From assembly GCA_030737875.1 (NCBI GenBank), contig CM060918.1, positions 772,514,552 through 772,578,551 on the forward strand: DNA of 64,000 nt, read 5' to 3'. Origin of the DNA: Allium sativum. Its lineage: Eukaryota; Streptophyta; Magnoliopsida; Asparagales; Amaryllidaceae. Below, one piece after another: positions 60,022 through 64,000 of the stretch (its first letter is position 1; each line of letters begins with the position of its first letter). The notes under the pieces were generated by a model. The model did not search any database. It saw only the letters and a list, made by a program, of their open reading frames with translations, and had not been told where the DNA came from. The position numbers were made by a program, and so were the translations under genes.

Positions 60022-61369
60022 ATGGGAGATCACGGTCTTAATTAATTAAGAAACACTTAACCATAGTAGCATGTAGTGGGACATGAGGGGTTAAGTGGGT
60101 GCCTTGGGTGGCATGAGGAAATTTTGTGGTTGCCTTGGGTGGCATGTGGAATCTAGTGGGTTGCCTTGGGTGGCAATAGAAAATACGATTAGAATACTTA
60201 ACCAAGTGGAAACATGTAATTAAACATGATTAAAGGGTTAAGTGGGATACACTAGATATTTGACAAGCTTAAGTGGGTAGCTTGTTGGGGGCCCATTTCA
60301 ACCAATATCCCAAACGTATCTTTGTGGGCTCGACCCATGTCGAGTGACGGGACACGCATATTGGGCTTGATTATAAGAGGCCAAAACGGGTTAGCGGTGG
60401 CAACGCAAGTCCAACGGGTTTCATATGCGTGTGTGGGCCCGGGCTGGTAGATAAGCCGTTGTTGCATCGTGTAGATATAAAGCCGTGCACCGTTAGTATT
60501 GGGTAGCCACTTTAGGGGAGTGATACACCCCACTGTGGGACCAGCACGGGTATCTACGGTAGGGAGCCGATCGCTTGGGGAGTAGTGGGTACACCTAATG
60601 AAGATAGGGGCAGACGACACCTATGTAGGGGTACACGAAACTACTGGGTAAGAATTACTGGGTACACCTAGTGGAGATATGGGCAGACGGCACCTATGTA
60701 GTGGGCTAGGGGTACATGAAACTACTGGGGAAAATTTTCTAAGTCCTTGGAAGGGATCAACCTTTAAGTAGGAATGACTGGTGTGGTGCAGTTAGTAATT
60801 ATCCTTGGGTGGGTAGATGCGTCCTGACGGTTATCTTAGTTTATCCTAAGTCTACCAAGCTGCTTAGTGTAGCCATTCATCCCCAGATATTACCGTAGGT
60901 CAAGTTTATGTCTTCTCTGGTTACTTTAATGATTGCATTGTTAAAGTTATAGGACTCACTCAGACTTATGTCTGACCCCGTTGTTTTTATCTTTTTTCCA
61001 ACCCTTAGGTCCTACGGTGGATCCTAGCGGTAGTAGAGCTTGATTGGATTGCTGTTCCAGTCTTTAGGAGCTTGGGTAGATGTAAAGCTCCAGTTATCCA
61101 GTTATCTTTTCTTTTGTTCTGGCTATTGTATGAGAGAGTGGGATTATGTACTTCTTTATTTTGATGGATATTGTACTTGACTTTTACCGTGGTTTTATGA
61201 TGTAACCAGACATGTTTATTTCCGCCGTTATGAGATGATGTTTTAAAATTTCAAGTACTATTTATATCTGTCTTGTTGTAATTTTTCTGTTCTATATTCA
61301 CTAAAATACTCCACCGATGCTATGGCATTCCCTTAGTGAGTGACCCTAGCGGGCGTGGGGTGTTACACG

Positions 61370-61381
61370 TGGTATCAGAGC
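61370..61381 (+). other. Primer-binding site of A-right
   Basis: TGGTATCAGAGC two bases after the LTR end. Confidence 0.93.
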
Positions 61382-61561
61382 AAAGGTTACCGGAACTGAT
61401 AAAATTTTTAGAAAACTATTTTTCTAAAACATTTTTGGAAAAGATATTTTCAAAAACATGTCTTTTAAGAGAAAAGTTTTTGAAAGAAAAGCATAATCCC
61501 CAATAGCCATATCTATATCCTTCGAATTCTCCGTTTTGAATCTTTCCTTTTTCGTTTCAGC

Positions 61562-64000
61562 ATGGCCGAGAATCTTAATCTTCCGGATGGTGTGACGGTA
61601 CCAGTGTGGTATAGGAGATTGATGGAGGCTAGGGCCACCACTACGGGTCCAGCAAATATTCCTCCACCAACCGTAGCACCCGATCTTCCTCCTCCCCCTC
61701 CTCCTCGCACGGATACTTTTGCTAAGACTTGCAAGGAATTTAAAGCTATGGGAGGGAAACCTTTTCAAGGATCTGAAACCTTTGTGGAGGCTAGAGATTG
61801 GCTTAAGGAGGTGGAAGAGTTGATAGATATCTTTGAGATGGAAGAAGGGAAGAAAGTCAAGTTGGCTGCTTGGTTAATGAAGGGAGAGGCCTCATTCTGG
61901 TGGGAGGTTACTAATGGAGAACGCCCCGTTGACTCTTGGGCGGATTTTAAGCAAAGATTTGTGGCAAAGTTTCTCTCAAGGGCGGAGGAAAACTTGTATA
62001 TGGAAAGATTCTTGACTCTAAAGCAAGGAAATCTTTCGGTGAAGGAATATGTTAACAAGTTTAATCAATTGGCAAGGTTTGGCCTAGACATGGTGAATAC
62101 ACCGGAGAAGAAGGCTTTGAGGTTCGTGAAAGGCTTGAATGAACCGATGCATGGGTTGGCTATGACTCACATCCCTATGGGGGCCACCTTTGAGAAGCTA
62201 GTTGACATGGCACTCATGTATGAGGAAGAGAAGGGTCCTAATGCTAATAAGGCACCCGAAAAGAAGGGAGATCAAAAGAGACCTCAACAACAGCAAAGCA
62301 AAGGTGGGAAAGGCAATGGTGGCAAGGGCAAGAAGAAGAAGTGTTTCAATTGTGGGACACCTGGCCACCTAAGCAAGGATTGTCGCAAGAAGAAGAAGAC
62401 TGGCTGCTTCCACTGTGGCGAAGCAGGGCATTTAGTGAAGGATTGCCCTAAGAAAGGGCAAAGGACGGGATCTACCTCAGGAGGACAGGTGCAAGCTCAT
62501 ATGGCACCGAGTCAGGCTAGGGGGCAAGTACAGGCTCTCGCGGTTCCACCGATTCAGGAGAGAGGTAGAACTATTTCCGTTGAAAGTCTGGTTTTTCTAT
62601 TTGACCATCTTGTCCGTACATTGTTTGATTCAGGCGCATCGCATTCGTTTATTTCATCATCATTAGTTGAGTTACTGCACTTAGACACCAGTCTGGTAGA
62701 TGATCCCTTGGTTGTTTCAAACCCAATTGGGGGCTCCACTTATTTGTCAATGATATGTTTGGGTTTGAAGATTTCTATACTTAGCATTGAGTTTAGATGT
62801 GATGCTTTTGTATTGGGCTTCACGGGCTATGGGTTGATTTTGGGCATTGACTGGTTATCCAGTAATGGTGCCGTTCTTGATTGCGAAAGGAGAGTTGTTA
62901 GGCTCATGACCCGCTTGGGTAACACTCTCGAGATTTCTTGTAACCCCAGGGACTCTGTTATGCTAAGTTATCTTGAATCGCTTGACGCTTCGGTCGAGAG
63001 TTTGCAATCTGTTAGAGTGGTCCGGGAATATCCGGATGTGTTTGAGGATGTAAAGGGCTTACCTCCGAAGCGGGAGATTGACTTCCGAATATATTTGGTG
63101 GATAATGCTAAACCGGTATCTTTACCAGTGCGCCACATGGCACCTCGTGAGAGGAGGGAACTCCATAAGCAAGTAGGGGAGTTGCTTGAGAAGGGGTTCA
63201 TAAGACGGAGCATATCGGAGTGGGGTGCTCCAGTAGTATTTGCTACGAAGGCGGATGGGTCCCTCAGACTTTGTGTAGACTATAGAGAACTCAACAAGCT
63301 CACAAAGAAGAATAGACACCCATTGCCAAGGATTGATGATCTTTTCGATCAGTTGGTTGGCGCTTCAGTATTTTCTCAGTTGGACTTAGCCACGGGGTTT
63401 CAACAGTTGAGAGTGGCTGAGGATAGCATAGACAAGACTGCCTTTAGGACTCCGGATGGTTTCTATGAGTGGCTGGTAATGCCATTTGGGTTGACGAACG
63501 CCCCTGCATACTTTGTTGATTTGATGAGTAGGGTGTTCAGGGAGTTCCTTAATAAATTCGTGGTGGTCTTTGTGGATGATATCTTAGTATTTTCTAAGAG
63601 TGAAGAAGAGCATGCCCTACATCTTGGGGAAGTGTTGAAGACTCTTCGAGCGCATAGCCTTAAGGCTAAATTCTCTAAATGTCACTTCTGGAGGAAGGAA
63701 GTACGGTTCTTGGGGCACGTGGTCTCCAAGGAAGGGATAGCTGTGGATCCCGCGAAGGTAGTATCAATTCAGGATTGGAAGGTTCCGAAGAATGCTACCG
63801 AAGTAAGAAGTTTCTTGGGGTTGGCGGGTTATTATAGGAAGTTCATCAAAGACTTCGCGAAGATATCAGCCCCATTAACCCGCTTAACAAAGAAGAATCT
63901 TGTTTTCACATGGGACGTAGATTGTGATGATGCGTTCCGACGGTTAAAGAGAGCTTTAACCACGGCTCCAGTTTTAGTGTTGCCAGATGGGAGCAAGCCA
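61562..64000 (+). CDS. gag-pol: Gag-pol polyprotein of A-right, N-terminal 813 codons (open at window end)
   Basis: The frame starts at ATG 61562 ([10 protein letters not shown]) and stays open to the last base. I read it through without finding a stop. Gag covers about residues 1-250, with a Pro-rich stretch near 40-55. Two CCHC knuckles start at Cys261 ([14 protein letters not shown]) and Cys282 ([14 protein letters not shown]). Protease has LFDSGAS with Asp356. Reverse transcriptase shows [18 protein letters not shown] and FVDDIL (Asp672, Asp673). The window ends in the connection before RNase H; A-left shows what follows. It is about 80 percent similar to the B polyprotein. The start matches B's start, which supports the choice. 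Confidence 0.95.
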   Translation, partial: MAENLNLPDGVTVPVWYRRLMEARATTTGPANIPPPTVAPDLPPPPPPRTDTFAKTCKEFKAMGGKPFQGSETFVEARDWLKEVEELIDIFEMEEGKKVKLAAWLMKGEASFWWEVTNGERPVDSWADFKQRFVAKFLSRAEENLYMERFLTLKQGNLSVKEYVNKFNQLARFGLDMVNTPEKKALRFVKGLNEPMHGLAMTHIPMGATFEKLVDMALMYEEEKGPNANKAPEKKGDQKRPQQQQSKGGKGNGGKGKKKKCFNCGTPGHLSKDCRKKKKTGCFHCGEAGHLVKDCPKKGQRTGSTSGGQVQAHMAPSQARGQVQALAVPPIQERGRTISVESLVFLFDHLVRTLFDSGASHSFISSSLVELLHLDTSLVDDPLVVSNPIGGSTYLSMICLGLKISILSIEFRCDAFVLGFTGYGLILGIDWLSSNGAVLDCERRVVRLMTRLGNTLEISCNPRDSVMLSYLESLDASVESLQSVRVVREYPDVFEDVKGLPPKREIDFRIYLVDNAKPVSLPVRHMAPRERRELHKQVGELLEKGFIRRSISEWGAPVVFATKADGSLRLCVDYRELNKLTKKNRHPLPRIDDLFDQLVGASVFSQLDLATGFQQLRVAEDSIDKTAFRTPDGFYEWLVMPFGLTNAPAYFVDLMSRVFREFLNKFVVVFVDDILVFSKSEEEHALHLGEVLKTLRAHSLKAKFSKCHFWRKEVRFLGHVVSKEGIAVDPAKVVSIQDWKVPKNATEVRSFLGLAGYYRKFIKDFAKISAPLTRLTKKNLVFTWDVDCDDAFRRLKRALTTAPVLVLPDGSKP

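Larger units (their letters stand above)
58735..61008 (+). other. Candidate LTR-internal intron (A-right)
   Basis: Donor G|GTGAGT at 58735 and acceptor TTTTTTCCAACCCTTAG ending at 61008. Removing it would shorten the about 3-kb leader before gag to roughly 0.75 kb. Confidence 0.45.
58048..61367 (+). repeat. 5' LTR of A-right (3320 bp)
   Basis: Same order of parts as 2774-5979. Contains TATA 58533-58540, short upstream ORF 58578-58610, GTCGAC cluster about 58338-58391, candidate intron 58735-61008, twin hairpins 59799-59897 and 59924-60021. A duplicated segment of about 65 bp at about 60580-60735 is not present in A-left. Confidence 0.94.
58048..64000 (+). mobile_element. Ty3/gypsy family A element, 5' part (A-right)
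   Basis: Inserted in the G LTR. It has a 3320-bp 5' LTR, PBS and open gag-pol running off the window. The LTR edge reads TTTAACACCCCG instead of TGTAACACCCCG, one mutated base. The right end and target duplication are outside the window; the left 5 bp would be ACGAG. Confidence 0.95.

Noticed and set aside
61370..61381. Possible tRNA gene at GGTATCAGAGC sites
   Set aside because: Only the 12-base primer-binding site is present beside each LTR; no cloverleaf follows.

Overview
The window looks like plant nuclear DNA, probably a eudicot. It is AT-rich and contains no recognisable intact host gene, no rRNA or tRNA gene and no CRISPR array. Almost everything identifiable is LTR retrotransposon sequence nested in older retrotransposons. 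Primer-binding sites match the 3' end of plant initiator tRNA-Met (TGGTATCAGAGC), LTRs end in TG...CA, and the coding regions are plant Ty3/gypsy chromovirus (Tekay/Del-like) gag-pol. All identifications were read by eye; no database search was possible.

Layout. 1-5979 (+): 3' half of family A (RNase H, integrase and chromodomain, then a 3206-bp LTR). 5980-11181 (-): leader, PBS and a 4.7-kb LTR of family D, into which A appears to have inserted. About 11.25-12.5 kb: decayed Copia-type LTR, then an unidentified broken ORF (12511-13128) and 3.7 kb of AT-rich DNA in which nothing is supported. About 16.85-46.16 kb: an old Tat-like gypsy element F on the minus strand. It has a palindrome-rich LTR region, a broken antisense additional ORF on the plus strand, and the last part of pol on the minus strand. 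F is interrupted by family C (solo LTR, 17761-21737, TSD TTGTC) and by Copia-type element E (27091-44223). E's left LTR is split by a very young, complete family B element (27759-39358, minus strand, TSD GGTGT). 46165-58047 (-): element G, with LTRs of about 5.1 kb and only a decayed zinc-knuckle gag. Its right LTR is cut by a second family A element (58048 onward, +), whose gag-pol frame is still open where the window ends.

Inferred insertion order: F first; E, C and G into F; B into E; A into G and, independently, A into D. B's two LTRs differ by only about eleven substitutions and two indels, so it is the youngest insertion here. Its 1443-codon frame is open but appears frameshifted inside the C-terminal chromodomain.

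The most interesting pattern is shared leader architecture in the LTRs. Families A, B and C each carry, 0.8-1.4 kb downstream of the TATA box, a tandem pair of about 100-nt three-tier hairpins whose stems differ in sequence but stay paired. In all three families this twin hairpin lies inside a predicted intron of 2.1-3.2 kb with good splice-site matches. Families D and G have similarly placed candidate introns without the hairpins. I know of no name for this arrangement. One hypothesis is that splicing separates an mRNA from an unspliced genomic RNA that keeps the hairpins as a packaging or dimerisation signal.
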